DNA from: Cordilura impudica
Lineage: Eukaryota; Arthropoda; Insecta; Diptera; Scathophagidae
Length of the DNA: 64,000 nucleotides
Direction of reading: 5' to 3'
NCBI GenBank assembly: GCA_963682025.1
Contig: OY821517.1
Coordinates: 111,241,625 to 111,305,624, forward strand
Part shown: positions 34,724 through 44,976 of the stretch, piece after piece
How positions within the stretch are numbered: the stretch's first letter is position 1
How the letters are laid out: every line of letters begins with the position of its first letter
The notes under the pieces: model-generated
Databases searched by the model: none
What the model was told of the DNA's origin: nothing
What the model saw: only the letters and a program-made list of their open reading frames with translations
Made by a program: the position numbers and the translations under genes

Positions 34724-36027
34724 TAAAGGGTCCGCCAAACAACTTTTTTTTTGAAAATGCTATAAAAAAACTACTGAATATTATCTCAAATTTCTTTTTT
34801 ATTTGAAAGTACAATCCTTCCGGTTAATAATGGAAAATAACTTCATTCAAATGGCTGCTTCGGCTGGTCATGCAGTAGCCTACACGATCGGTCCAATTTT
34901 TAAGCACATTATCGATTGTGTGCAGCTGTATTTCACCAATAGCTTCACGAATATTGTCCTTTAAAGCGTCAATTGTCTCTGGCTTGTTGGCGTAACACTT
35001 ATCTTTGAGGCCACCCCACAAATAATAGTCCAACGGTGTCAAATCATAGCTCCGAGGTGGCCAAACGACATCACCTCTGCGGCTGATAATGCGAACTTCA
35101 AAAACAGGGCGCAAAACATCGAGTGTAGCTTCAGCTGTGTGGCACGTAGCGCCGTCCTGTTGAAACCAAATGTTGCCAATATCCTCCTCTTCAATTTTTA
35201 TGAACAAAAATTCGTTCAACATGGCCCGATAACGATCGCCATTGACTGTAACGGCCACTGCTTGCTCATTTTCGAAGAAAAATGGCCCAATTATGCCTCT
35301 GGACCAAAATCCGCACCAAACAGTGACTCGTTTTGGGTGTATCGGCTTTTCAATGTATGCGTGCGGGTTTTCTGTGCCCCAAATGCGACAATTTTGCTTG
35401 TTTACATGCCCACCAAGATCAAAATGAGCTTCATCTGAAATGATGATTTTTTTTTGGCAAAAATGGCGTCTTCTGTAAGTCGATCGCAGGCCAACTTAGC
35501 GAAGCGAAAACGCATTGGATGGTCAGTTGGCTTCAACTGCTGAACCAATTGGACTTTGTATGGCGTCATACCAAGGTCTTTATGCAAAATTCGTCTCAAT
35601 GATGCCTCCGAAATGTTCAATTATTGAGAAGGACGGTGAATTGATGTTGATAGCGCTTCACGCACACTTTCTGCCACAGCAGCAATATTCTCGGGTGTAC
35701 GTACTGTTTTTGGCTTTTCACGCTTTGCTTTATCGATGAGGATGCCAGTTTCTTTCACTTTTTTTTCCAAAGATAACGAACATACGGAGTTGACGGTGCT
35801 TCTCTTCTTCCAAAATCCGTACGCAATTTTCGCACACATTCTGCAACATTACCATGATTTTCAAAGTAATAACGCAATATTTCCCAGAGTTGTTCACGAG
35901 TATACACAACCATATTCTTTCAGCAGAAGGACAAAACTAATTATCTGTCAAATCAGACATGAGCTAAGTGTTACCATTCACGAAATAAGCACTAGTTGAA
36001 AAAAAGCGTTATATGGCGGACCCTTTA
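34724..36027 (-). mobile_element. DD41D (rosa-like) Tc1/mariner element, copy 3, near-complete
   Basis: Inverted ends AAGGGTCCGCCAAACAAC (34726) and complement ending GCGGACCCTT (36025), with TA on both sides (34724-34725, 36026-36027). 1,300 bp. Best preserved of the three copies in the window and starts about 30 bp from the mariner end. Confidence 0.9.
34824..35913 (-). pseudogene. DD41D transposase, nearly full length, few disruptions
   Basis: Cut-and-paste transposase of the IS630/Tc1/mariner superfamily, about 360 codons from ATG at 35913 to stop at 34824. In order: N-terminal DNA-binding region (YTREQLWEILRYYFE, 35905; IAAVAESVREALS, about 35690; ISEASLRRILHKDLGMTPYK, about 35615), first Asp in SDEAHFDLGG (about 35430), second Asp in FQQDGATCHTAEA (about 35155), third Asp in SYDLTPLDYYLWG (about 35040). 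I count 41 residues between the second and third Asp, giving DD41D, the signature of rosa elements described from Ceratitis. Lesions include a one-base shift in an A run near 35450 and stops near 35625 and 35400, so it is probably inactive but recent. Confidence 0.85.
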
Positions 36028-38003
36028 TAACAGAGCATTACTTTCATTTTATAATAATAATTAAAAAAATTTTGCTTTATTTTATTTTATTTTGTCGCCA
36101 GATTTAAAAATAAAAACGCTCCTGAAGATGTCTGAAAAAATCAGTCGAAACGTTGAGTAAAAACAAAAAAAATTGATTTTTATTTACGCAGAATTTGACC
36201 ATCATTAGCTCGTAATGAAACTCCTTTTACGACAAGATTGCACATTTAATGGTCACAAAAGAAATAAATTCATAAAAAGCGCAGACGACTAAATTTATAT
36301 AGCGATATACTGTCGGTACCTTTCTTTCTAAAAATATATCTAAGCTTTCTAGAGTCGACACTACTGCAGTTTGCAAATACTTCGAAGCCGCTAAGAAACC
36401 AGGTATTCGATAAATTTTTGGACACATACAAGATTCCTTAACATAAAGTGTGAAACCGATATTTGCGTTGTTAATTTTTATATTTTCGACAATTTCTATG
36501 TTTCGACTTAATCGAATTTATCGAATTTAGACACAATCGATTTATTAAGTCATTTTCAATAGATTGTATATAGTTGTTGACACTCGTAATTTTAGCATTA
36601 GCATTACATTACATATCATTTATGAACGGGAAGAAAAGTAAGGACCCAAGTACTGAATCTTATGGTAATTCTCTTTTAAGAATTGCGGAATATCTGGCAG
36701 ACATAAATAAACAAAAGGAATCGACAGCATTACCACAACAGGCAAAAAAGAGCGGACATAACCTCGATTTCAAAGGAGAATGAATTCTTTATTAACTTTA
36801 GGAATCAGTATTATTTTGGAATGTTCGCATCAATCTGGAAAGGTAGATTTTTTTGATGGCCTTAATGGCCAAAAACCTTTTCATGACCTCATATTGATCA
36901 TCACATCAAAAAGAGAAGCCATATACACTAATCAATTTTATTATTCACACGCTGAAAATTGACGTAGGCTATTTTGAGACCAGTTTTTTGTTTGAACAGA
37001 TTTCAAATCATAGGAAAAACATTTTCGTTGGAACTGAAACGAATATCAGTTGACATAAAAGTATAAAGTTTAAGGGATATTTACACACACATAAAAGGTT
37101 TTCAGTTTGAGGACAATTTAGGATTTAAAGTGAAAAGAAAGAACTAATTTTTGAGTGTACATTAGGGTGACAGCGGTTTGTATGAACAACATTTTTGATA
37201 GAATTTTGAGGTGTGCGGATCAGATTATTGTGATACTGGATCTAGAACTTTAGTGCCCAAAATTTCAGCCAAATCGGACAATGCTTTCTGGACGCGCAGT
37301 GATTTGAAATTTATATGTTAAAATTATCAAAAAAAATAATTTTTCACAAAAATTTTGCTATTTAAATAAAATTAATTAATAAGCCATAATTTATAGTAAA
37401 TTATCTTTTTATTAAAACACCAAACTCCATTAGCGGTTGAAAAACAGCCAAGTTATATTAAGTTCACATTTTTAAAGACATTGAAATAATTTACAACAAC
37501 AATATTTTTGCATTCCCTTGATCTTAAAATGATCTTATGTAAAGTATATTGCATCTCGTCTATTGTACTGCAGTTCTAAATTTATGTCAAAACGGTGCGT
37601 ATTATTTAGCACTATTTCAAAATCTCCAATTTTACTTTTGCAAAAATTTTGTTCAACAAATTTTCCGGAATTAACGATTGGACATTAAGGTCTTATTAAC
37701 AAAATATATGTGATTAAAAATGCGATATATTGTAGGTATCCCGTTCTTAATTTGGCGAGACCAGCGTTTTTATTTTAGCGGATTTGAAGAAAATTTTGAT
37801 TTTTCATACTTTTTCAACTGTTAGGCTACATGTTTTTGGTGATTACATATTTCAAATATCTTTTTTTCGAAATATTATACTACTTGACATAAGTTCTCAA
37901 TACTGTAAATTGAGGTTAAATTGAAGTACTACAAATTGTCCCCCTTTAAGTTCAAATGTCAAATATAAGGATATTTAAAATTTTTTAAAACAAAATATCG
38001 AAA
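36028..38003. other. Spacer with a retroelement-tail-like motif, otherwise unrecognised
   Basis: 36118-36155 (CTGAAGATGTCTG...CAGTCGAAACGTTGAG) resembles tails of SINE/LINE elements. Plus frames 36574-36783 and 36780-36962 are adjacent and overlap by 4 bases, but neither has a recognisable motif. They could be an unknown decayed gene or chance. About 37140-37310 begins TTAGGGTGACAGC and reads like a transposon end, unproven. Confidence 0.35.
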
Positions 38004-38330
38004 TTATATATATTTGTGGAAGGTTTCGATAAAAATTGTTGATAATATTTTAATAATTCTAAAAAATAATATTCTGGACTTATTTTTTGAAACCGGTTTA
38101 TATTTTTTATATATCAATTCTTGCTGATATACAACATATCTTATTTTTTCACTCGGTGCAGCAATAATCAATTTTTTCGGCGTTCCTACTCTGGAGCAAG
38201 GTACATGCAGTTGATTATGAGCAGAACATGGATTTTCCAAATAAAATCTGGCAACACCTAACTATTGGCGTTGAATTTAGAATATCATTAGCAATTTTTC
38301 ATTTCAGCAATTTTTTATTTTGCCCATTTT
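38004..38330 (-). pseudogene. Helitron helicase C-terminal remnant
   Basis: Minus strand: a GVARFYLENPCSAHNQLHVP stretch then CSRVGTPKKLIIAAPSEKIR and YVVYQQEL. This corresponds to the end of Helitron RepHel proteins (LxVAGxNLExPCFSHGQLYVACSRVGxPxxLxxxAPxxKTKNVVY). The open frame at 38240-38004 continues past the usual C-terminus into non-homologous sequence. Flanks match 32.84-33.16 kb inverted. Confidence 0.7.
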
Positions 38331-38747
38331 TGATTTTGAGGATTTTTGTTTTTGGCTATTCCGCCCATATTTTCCACGACTACTGACATTAATAATTAAT
38401 GTAAACGATAATTAATGTAGCTATGCATAGACATTTATTTGTCGTTATTGTTTTTCATGTACAATAAGCAAACAAAATATGTATGTTCTGTTGCGTATAA
38501 GCGTTTTTAACTTTTCTCAGTTTTATATATGAAATTTTATTGGAGTATCTCTATATTTTTAAATGTCATTTCTCACCTATTTACTCTAGAGGCTCCAAAT
38601 TCAATAATGAACTGCGGCAGATTATTACAATTATTTTGAGCCTAAGTAGTGCAATCCACTCAACATATATACAGAGAGACAGAGGGACAAACAGACGGAA
38701 TTGCCAGATCGACTTTTCCTTATATAAGGCTCAAACATATATATGTC
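38331..38747. other. AT-rich spacer
   Basis: Start belongs to the Helitron-related AAAATCNCC-rich segment. The remainder is without recognised features. The plus frame 38540-38797 has no motif. Confidence 0.35.
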
Positions 38748-38910
38748 CTAGCTGTTTTCACCCATTTTTGCCCGGGATCCAAATGCCTTTCACTTGAAAA
38801 ATGGTTCACTGTACTTGCCAAGCACTGAGTGCTTAGTCCCCAATGAACAAATTACCAAAAAAAAATGGACTTTCTCTCCAAAATTTTTATGGGATTGGGG
38901 AATTTGTTCA

Positions 38911-39330
38911 TGATGAAGAAATTCCCCAATGTTTACGGTTTTTGTGGGGGCAATTAATTTTTCATTTAAATTTAAAATTTGTTGATTTTTTAATTAAGAA
39001 GTTTTTTTATAGGACGCTACAGCAAAAATTCTTCAAAAATAAGCTGCGAAACCGCTTTTGGTTTTTTTTTTTATTTGTCTGAAGTTTATTTATTTTGCAA
39101 ACATCAAATATAAAAATGATGAAGAAATTCCCCAATGTTTATGGTTTTGGGGGGGGATTTTAATTTTTTATTTAAATTTAAAATTTGTTGATTTTTTAAT
39201 TAAGAAGTTTTTTTTATAGGAAGCTACAGCAAAAATTCTTCAAAAATAAGCTGCGGAACCGCTTTTGGTTTTTTTTTTTTATTTTTTTGAAGTTTATTTA
39301 TTTTGTAAACATCAAATATAAAAATGAATG
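38911..39330. repeat. 207-bp tandem duplication
   Basis: TGATGAAGAAATTCCCCAAT occurs at 38911 and 39118, and the following about 200 bp match closely. A third related copy is at 53873 in the other Helitron. Confidence 0.85.
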
Positions 39331-39729
39331 CGACGTTTAAAATTGTGACTCAAAGTTGGTTTACGTAACTGCTTTTGTATGGGTATAGTAATTATTGCAC
39401 ATACGTAGATCAAATTTATCATAACACTTTTTACTGAGCTGTGTTCCGCAAACGAGTCGCGTCCACATCCACGCGTCTGGCAGCTACACCCGTACTCTGC
39501 GCAGTTGTGGTCAACTTATTTTAATCGCCAAAATATATTTTTCACAGCATTGCGATATTTTAGCTGAGCTGTATTCGCGAGCGTTAGCATCCGAGCGTTT
39601 AGCGGCCACACCAATGCTGCTACGCAGTTATTGTCAACTTATTTTAATTGCCAAATTAGATTTTTCAGATCATTCCGATATTTTAGCTAAGTTGTGTTCT
39701 GCGATCCTATTGTAAAGAATACAGATTTT

Positions 39730-40310
39730 AAATACGTTTATTGCAGGGTAGAATTTGAGAGCAGTATGGGTGATTTGTTAATTTCTTTTGCGGACTTTTT
39801 TTTAAAAAGTCGGGGAATTTGTTCATCTTAAATTTATTCCGAATTTTAGTTATTCTACATTTCTGGTTTTCCCTTCTGGTGCATACACGAAAAGATTGTG
39901 CTGGAGCAGGCGACATATAATTGTCTCTGAGAAAAACAGGGAGATTCTTAGTTGACACCTGCTACCGTAAGAGATTGTCCTCGTTCGTTATGTTAGGAAA
40001 AACTTTTTGCACCATCTCTTGCAATCAAGGAACCAATTTACAAAAGTTTTCTGGTAGGTATATTACAGTCGATTAAGGGATTTTACATTCCCTTGAGTCA
40101 ATCTGGATTTCTAGATGCACTTGAGTAGATTCAGGCATTTCCGCTTCTCTTAGCAAATCTTGTCTTGATCTTTGGGCTTCAAGACGTTATTGGGTTTGCT
40201 CAGGTGTATCAGCATTTCTCGACTCAGATTGTCTAACTCGTTGAGAGTTGATATGAATTTGGGTCCGATCGGGTTCTCTAGAGTTCTTTTTAGTCTAAGC
40301 CTTTTTGCAT
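39730..40310 (-). pseudogene. Helitron RepHel remnant, N-terminal and C-terminal pieces joined
   Basis: Minus strand, high to low: an Arg/Gln/Glu-rich block ANPDRTQIHINSQRVRQSES then QRSRQDLLREAEMPESTQVH (about 40290-40100), typical of the charged segment near the start of Helitron Rep/helicase proteins, followed at about 39975-39850 by LTVAGVN and SPCFSQRQLYVACSS, then a VYAPEGKTRNV-like piece in another frame, the helicase C-terminus. Rep catalytic HUH motifs and helicase motifs between them are missing, so about 1,000 or more codons were deleted. Confidence 0.6.
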
Positions 40311-40642
40311 TTGAGGTAGTACGGCCTATATGCTATGCTTTCATGTGAAAGTCACAATTGCAAATAGTTCTTTTTCCACCTTTGCAACTCATTTATATAG
40401 TGAAAAATATGAAATGGAAGTAGTTGTAACAGGCTGCATTCCAATGTAGCCAAAAGGCAGATGGAAATGAATTTATTTTGTTTTCCAATGTAGTTAAAAA
40501 GGCGAGATGGAGCAGTCCTCCAGCGGTACTCAACCTGTATCTGTTCACCCATGAAATAAAACTGCACTAATTTTGTACGTAAAGAGCTGTATGCACAAAG
40601 TTTTAATGAAGTCCAACGAAAAATTAAAATATTTTAACAAAC

Positions 40643-40775
40643 ACTATATGTGACCTTCTCCGAGAAAAGGGATCTAGTGTGTCAAAAAACGGGTTGTGTC
40701 AAAAACGGTGGATTCTGGTGTAGAAATTTTAAATGCGTTTTTTTCTCCCTTTTCTCGGAGAAGGTCACATATAGT
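40643..40775. repeat. 133-bp hairpin with perfect 30-bp arms
   Basis: ACTATATGTGACCTTCTCCG (first part of the arm, 40643-40672) is exactly reverse-complemented at 40746-40775, with a 73-nt loop. Could be a tiny MITE, although it sits inside the Helitron. No coding capacity. Confidence 0.8.
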
Positions 40776-41215
40776 AAATTAAAAAAAGTAGGCGTGGCCG
40801 ATAACAATATATGACGACATTGCCTGGTATATGACAATAATGTCCAGTAAATTCGAGCGAAACCCGTAATAAAATTAAAAAAAGTATCCGCAAAAATAGG
40901 CGTTGCCGATAAAAAGCATATGGAGACCTTCTCTGGGGTATAGAGATCGTGTGTACCAAATTTCAGGGAAAGCCGTTTAAAAATTTAAAATTTGTGTAGC
41001 GAACATATATACCAAAAAGCAGAAAATTTATTGTATATAAAAAGTGGGCGTTAAAGTAGGCGTGGCCGATAAGAAGCATATGGTGACTTTCCCTGGAGTA
41101 TAGAGATCGTGTGTACCAAATTTCAGAGAAGTTCATTGAAAAATTAAAATTTGTATAGAGGTCACACAAACAAACATATAAACAGAAAATGAATTTTATA
41201 TATATTTATATGTAG

Positions 41216-42055
41216 ATGTATATATATATATGTATATATAATTTAATGGGTCTTCCGAATTTGTTTTAATGTCTTACAAACGGATTCACATATTTTTTGT
41301 TGTATTAATTTCTGAAAATCAATTGATGTATTCTGAAATACATTTAATAATATCTGAATATTGATGGATTTTTTCTGAAAATCCATTGATGTTTCCGAAA
41401 TAAAATTTATCATATTTGATGTTTTTGAAAAACAATTGCAAGCAAAAAAATAAAAAAAAATAGAAAATACTTTTATTTAAGCTGCTAATTCAACAGATTA
41501 TTTCAATAAAAAAAAATCGGCTACTTTTCTAGCAAAGAAAATGAACATACCCCTGCAAACATGTTTATGTTCTAACACACAATACAAACTTATAATGATT
41601 TTGTTGAGAGGACCATTGTTCTGCTAAATCTTCTTGTCATTTGTCACATGTTGATAACGAAAAGTGGCATGTTAACATGTAAAATGTCATTTCTCTAAAC
41701 AATATTTAGGAAGTTAAAATGAAATTATTGTTCAAATTCCTATTTTAGCAAAAAAAAAATATCAACAACAACAACAGAAGTAACAAAAGAATTTTTATTA
41801 AAAGTTTAAATACAAAAAAATATCAAATAAAGTCATTTTTGTAACTTGTAATTAAAACCGTTGTACAAAAATTATTTATTGCATCATAAGTTAAGTGAAA
41901 ATAAAAGCAAATTTCAGCCTAGTTATTAAAGCCAGTTGACTTATTGTGAACAAGTCTCACTTATTGCAGCAAAACAAGTTCGTACAGTGTAAATAGAATC
42001 TTCACTCCATTAAGTATGAATTAACACTATAGTGTTTTAAATCGAATATAAAAAT
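41216..42055. other. AT-rich spacer with TA-rich tract and degenerate minisatellite-like stretch
   Basis: (TA)n-like sequence at 41200-41240. 41305-41430 holds GATGTATTCTGAAATA-like pieces resembling, in reverse, the 21-bp repeat at 51.0-51.4 kb. No gene recognised. Confidence 0.4.
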
Positions 42056-42299
42056 ATTTTTTATTTTTTTTTTTATTATTATTTTTATTTACTATCAATA
42101 AGTCATTGAGTTTCTTATTTCTAAAACAATTTTGAGTTACTATCGTTAAGATATTACAGCAAATAATTACATAATTTATTAATATAAGTTAGCATTTCTT
42201 AAACATATTATTCTAGTATATAGGAAAAAGATAGTATGAAAAAACCTACATATAATATCACAAAAAAAAAAAAAGTTAAAATAAAAAGGGAGGTTTGAA

Positions 42300-44976
42300 A
42301 GGTATTTATTGAACAAAAGAACTAATTGAGTCTATACCAGAGTGTATAGAATCAATTAGTCCATGCTATGTAAACCTCTCAAATGGGCAAAATTTGACCT
42401 TCTGCATCTATAATTGAATGTCAGTGTCATATCCTCAATTAACGTTTCGATAGTTTTTTGTCCTGTCATTCTATGCAATTCTATAGTGGGAAATCGTCTT
42501 GGTAAATTAAGTTTTATCTTCAAATTTTTATTTTGAATTATTTGAATACGTTTCTTGTGGGTTTTCGCGCAATCTTTCCAAAAAACACAACCATATGTAA
42601 GAATAGGTCTGATACATAACTTGTATAAAAGAAGTTTGTTTTTAATACTCAGTTTCGATTTTCTGTTAAGAAGTGGATACAGAGTTCGACCACAACGAAC
42701 TGCTCGTAAAGAAACATTTATTAAATGTTCCTCGAAAGTCAGTTTTTCATCTAGTGTTATGCCAAGATAATTAATTGATTTTGAGAAAGCAATTTCCTTC
42801 CCTCTAGAAACAATTTAAGGGAGGGATTTCTCTAAGGAGATTTATTAAACGGAAACAATATCGCTTCAGATTTCTCTTCGTTAATTTTAAGTATTTTGAT
42901 GCGGAGACAAGGGCCTTTTGCATACGCTTTACAATAGCATTTGAAACCTTTCCGTGTGAAATGAACGCGCTGTCGTCGGCATAAAAAGCCACGTCATTAC
43001 CTGCCGATAATTTGAAGTCAGAAATGTAAATATTATAGAGCAGTGGAGATAACACGGGAACCCTGTGGCACCCCTGCTGGTATATATTTATCAGCTGAAC
43101 GAGCCCCGGCCACTTCTTATCTATCAGAGAGAAAGCTTTTAATTAATTTTATTAGGTATAATGGGCATTGAAATTTATGAAGCTTGTATATAAGCCCATT
43201 ATGCCAAATTGAGTCAAAAACTTTTTCTATGTCGAGGAAGAGTACTCCTGTGGAGTAACGTCTGTTCTTATTGGTTTTACCATGTTCACTACACATTTTA
43301 ACTGGTGGGTAGTAGAATGTTGAGCTCTAAATTCATATTGGCAGCTGTGGTGAAGATTACTTTCATCGACGAAATTGCTCAGTCTTTTCAATATAATTTT
43401 TTCAAAAATTTTATCCAGAGAGCTCAGTAAACTGATTGGCCTGTAGCTCGATGGTATATTTGGGTCCTTACCACTTTTAGCAATTGAAATAATTTTCGCC
43501 TTTTTAAATCCTATTGGGAAATGGCCATTCTGAGTACAAAAATTATAAATTTTAACCAAGAATTCGTAAGCTGCACTTGGAAGTTTCTTCAGGACCAAGT
43601 TGGTTATTTTATCCAAGCCAGGGGACTTTGAGTTTTTGAGATTTTTAATAAAGAATATAACTTCATCAAAACAGGTAAAAGTGTCTATATTGTCATTAGA
43701 CGAGTCGCCAAGTTCTATTGATCTTACGACTAAGTTGACTTTTCTATCTATATAACTATTAAATTGGGTAGTGGTATTGTGAGCTCTAGCGAACTGATTG
43801 GCAATAGTGTTGGCAATTTCGACGCTGTCAGTGACTATATGGTTATTAACAACCAGTTTCTTAATTGAACTGGACTTACCTCTAATACGTTTTGTAATCT
43901 TCCAGAAATTCTTACATCCAACAGGCAATTTGGACAGAAATGATCCCCACGCTTCATTTCTAGAAATATTAATGTGGTAGGCAATCATTTTATTCAGTTC
44001 TCTGAGTATTGCCCGAAACAATGTCTTTCTGGTGACGTCATTACACCGCTAAGACTTTCGTCTATACATATTTCGCACAGAAATCATTCGCTTACAATCA
44101 GGAGATACCTGGAAATTTATATTTTCTTGAGTTTGGTAAGGTATTGATGAACCACAAGCAAAGGTAATCAGGTCAGTAAATTCTTGAATTGATTGGTCAA
44201 CATTGAGATGGGATAGCTGATTATTTAGAATGGCCGACTGATTAATTTTAGAATCGATTATACTCTTAAATTGTTCCCAATTGGCATTAAAATAATCAGG
44301 GAATAGTTTTACATGATCAGGGGCAGGTTCGTTAAGGTAAAAGGTAATTGGCACGTGATCAGAGTACAATTTGTTGGGATGAGTCTCTAATTCTGAAAAC
44401 GGAAGTGTAGAGTTAGAAAGCAGAAGGTCAATTGTCGATGGACGCCTATATATTATATTCTGAGGAAAAATTTGACAAATTTTGATGGTTATAAAGAAGT
44501 TTACCAGCTCTGTCAGATGTTCGACAATTCCAACTGGTGTGATGAGAGTTAAAGTCTCCAAGAAAAAAGAAATCACAATTGGCAGAAGTTAAAAGATTAA
44601 GATCTGAGACAAAATCGTCAGTATAACGTGGACAGTAGGCACCTATAAACATTATTTTTCTATTGCAGATTTCCATAGAAATGCACATGTTTTCAAATAT
44701 TGTAGTATTAAATGATAGTTCCCACTTATGCGCTAAAATTGACCTTACGGCTATTGCTACACCACCTCCATGAGAGGTTCTATCATTTCTGGACACAATA
44801 TAACCAGGTAACTTGAACTTATGGTTTGTTTTTAAAATAGTTTCATTAAGAAGCAGAATATCAATATTTTTTTCTCTTAAAAACAAATGAAGTTGAACTG
44901 ATTGGTTGAAGCTTGTAATACCTTGGCAGTTCCAGTGCACTACATGAAGGCAGTTATTTCTGTTGTTAGATGTCAT
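42300..44976 (-). pseudogene. LINE ORF2 (APE endonuclease and reverse transcriptase), frameshifted
   Basis: ORF2 begins at ATG 44976, overlapping the ORF1 stop. Endonuclease motifs: HWNCQGI, LLLNETIL, HGGGVAIAV and FFLGDFNSHHTSWNC (44976-44446). After a frameshift near 44460 come RPSTIDLLLSN and LYSDHVPITF (endonuclease end). RT follows: KNSKSPGLDKITNLVLKKLP, SSYRPISLLSSLDKIFEKII (44021-43227), after a shift LFLDIEKVFDSIWHNG, a stop, PAGVPQGS, then catalytic FYADDSAF (43055-42804). The thumb and C-terminus decay to about 42300 (for example the PILTYG- and FPTIELHRM-type blocks). At least three frame changes and one stop. Function was target-primed reverse transcription. This copy is dead. Confidence 0.85.

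Larger units (their letters stand above)
38748..41215 (-). mobile_element. Degraded Helitron with coding remnants
   Basis: Minus orientation. The 3' end is inferred at 38748-38751 (CTAG on the minus strand) preceded by a CCCGGGCAAAAATGGG hairpin-like stretch. A 207-bp tandem duplication lies at 38911-39330. Helitron protein remnants are at 39730-40310. The 5' part (40785-41210) has tandem units with GTAGGCGTGGCCGATAAGAA and ends in TTCTGTTTATATGTTTGTTT-type sequence next to a TA-rich tract. The same outer blocks without coding remnants occur at 53709-54902. The 5' terminus is not exact. Confidence 0.6.

Noticed and set aside
36118..36155. CTGAAGATG...GAAACG as a second hammerhead
   Set aside because: The core CTGATGA is not present and no flanking stem I pairing is visible. 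It looks like a common retroelement 3'-tail motif.
36574..36962. Two adjacent plus frames overlapping by 4 bases as a host gene
   Set aside because: Suggestive arrangement, but no recognisable domain, so kept only as unresolved spacer content.
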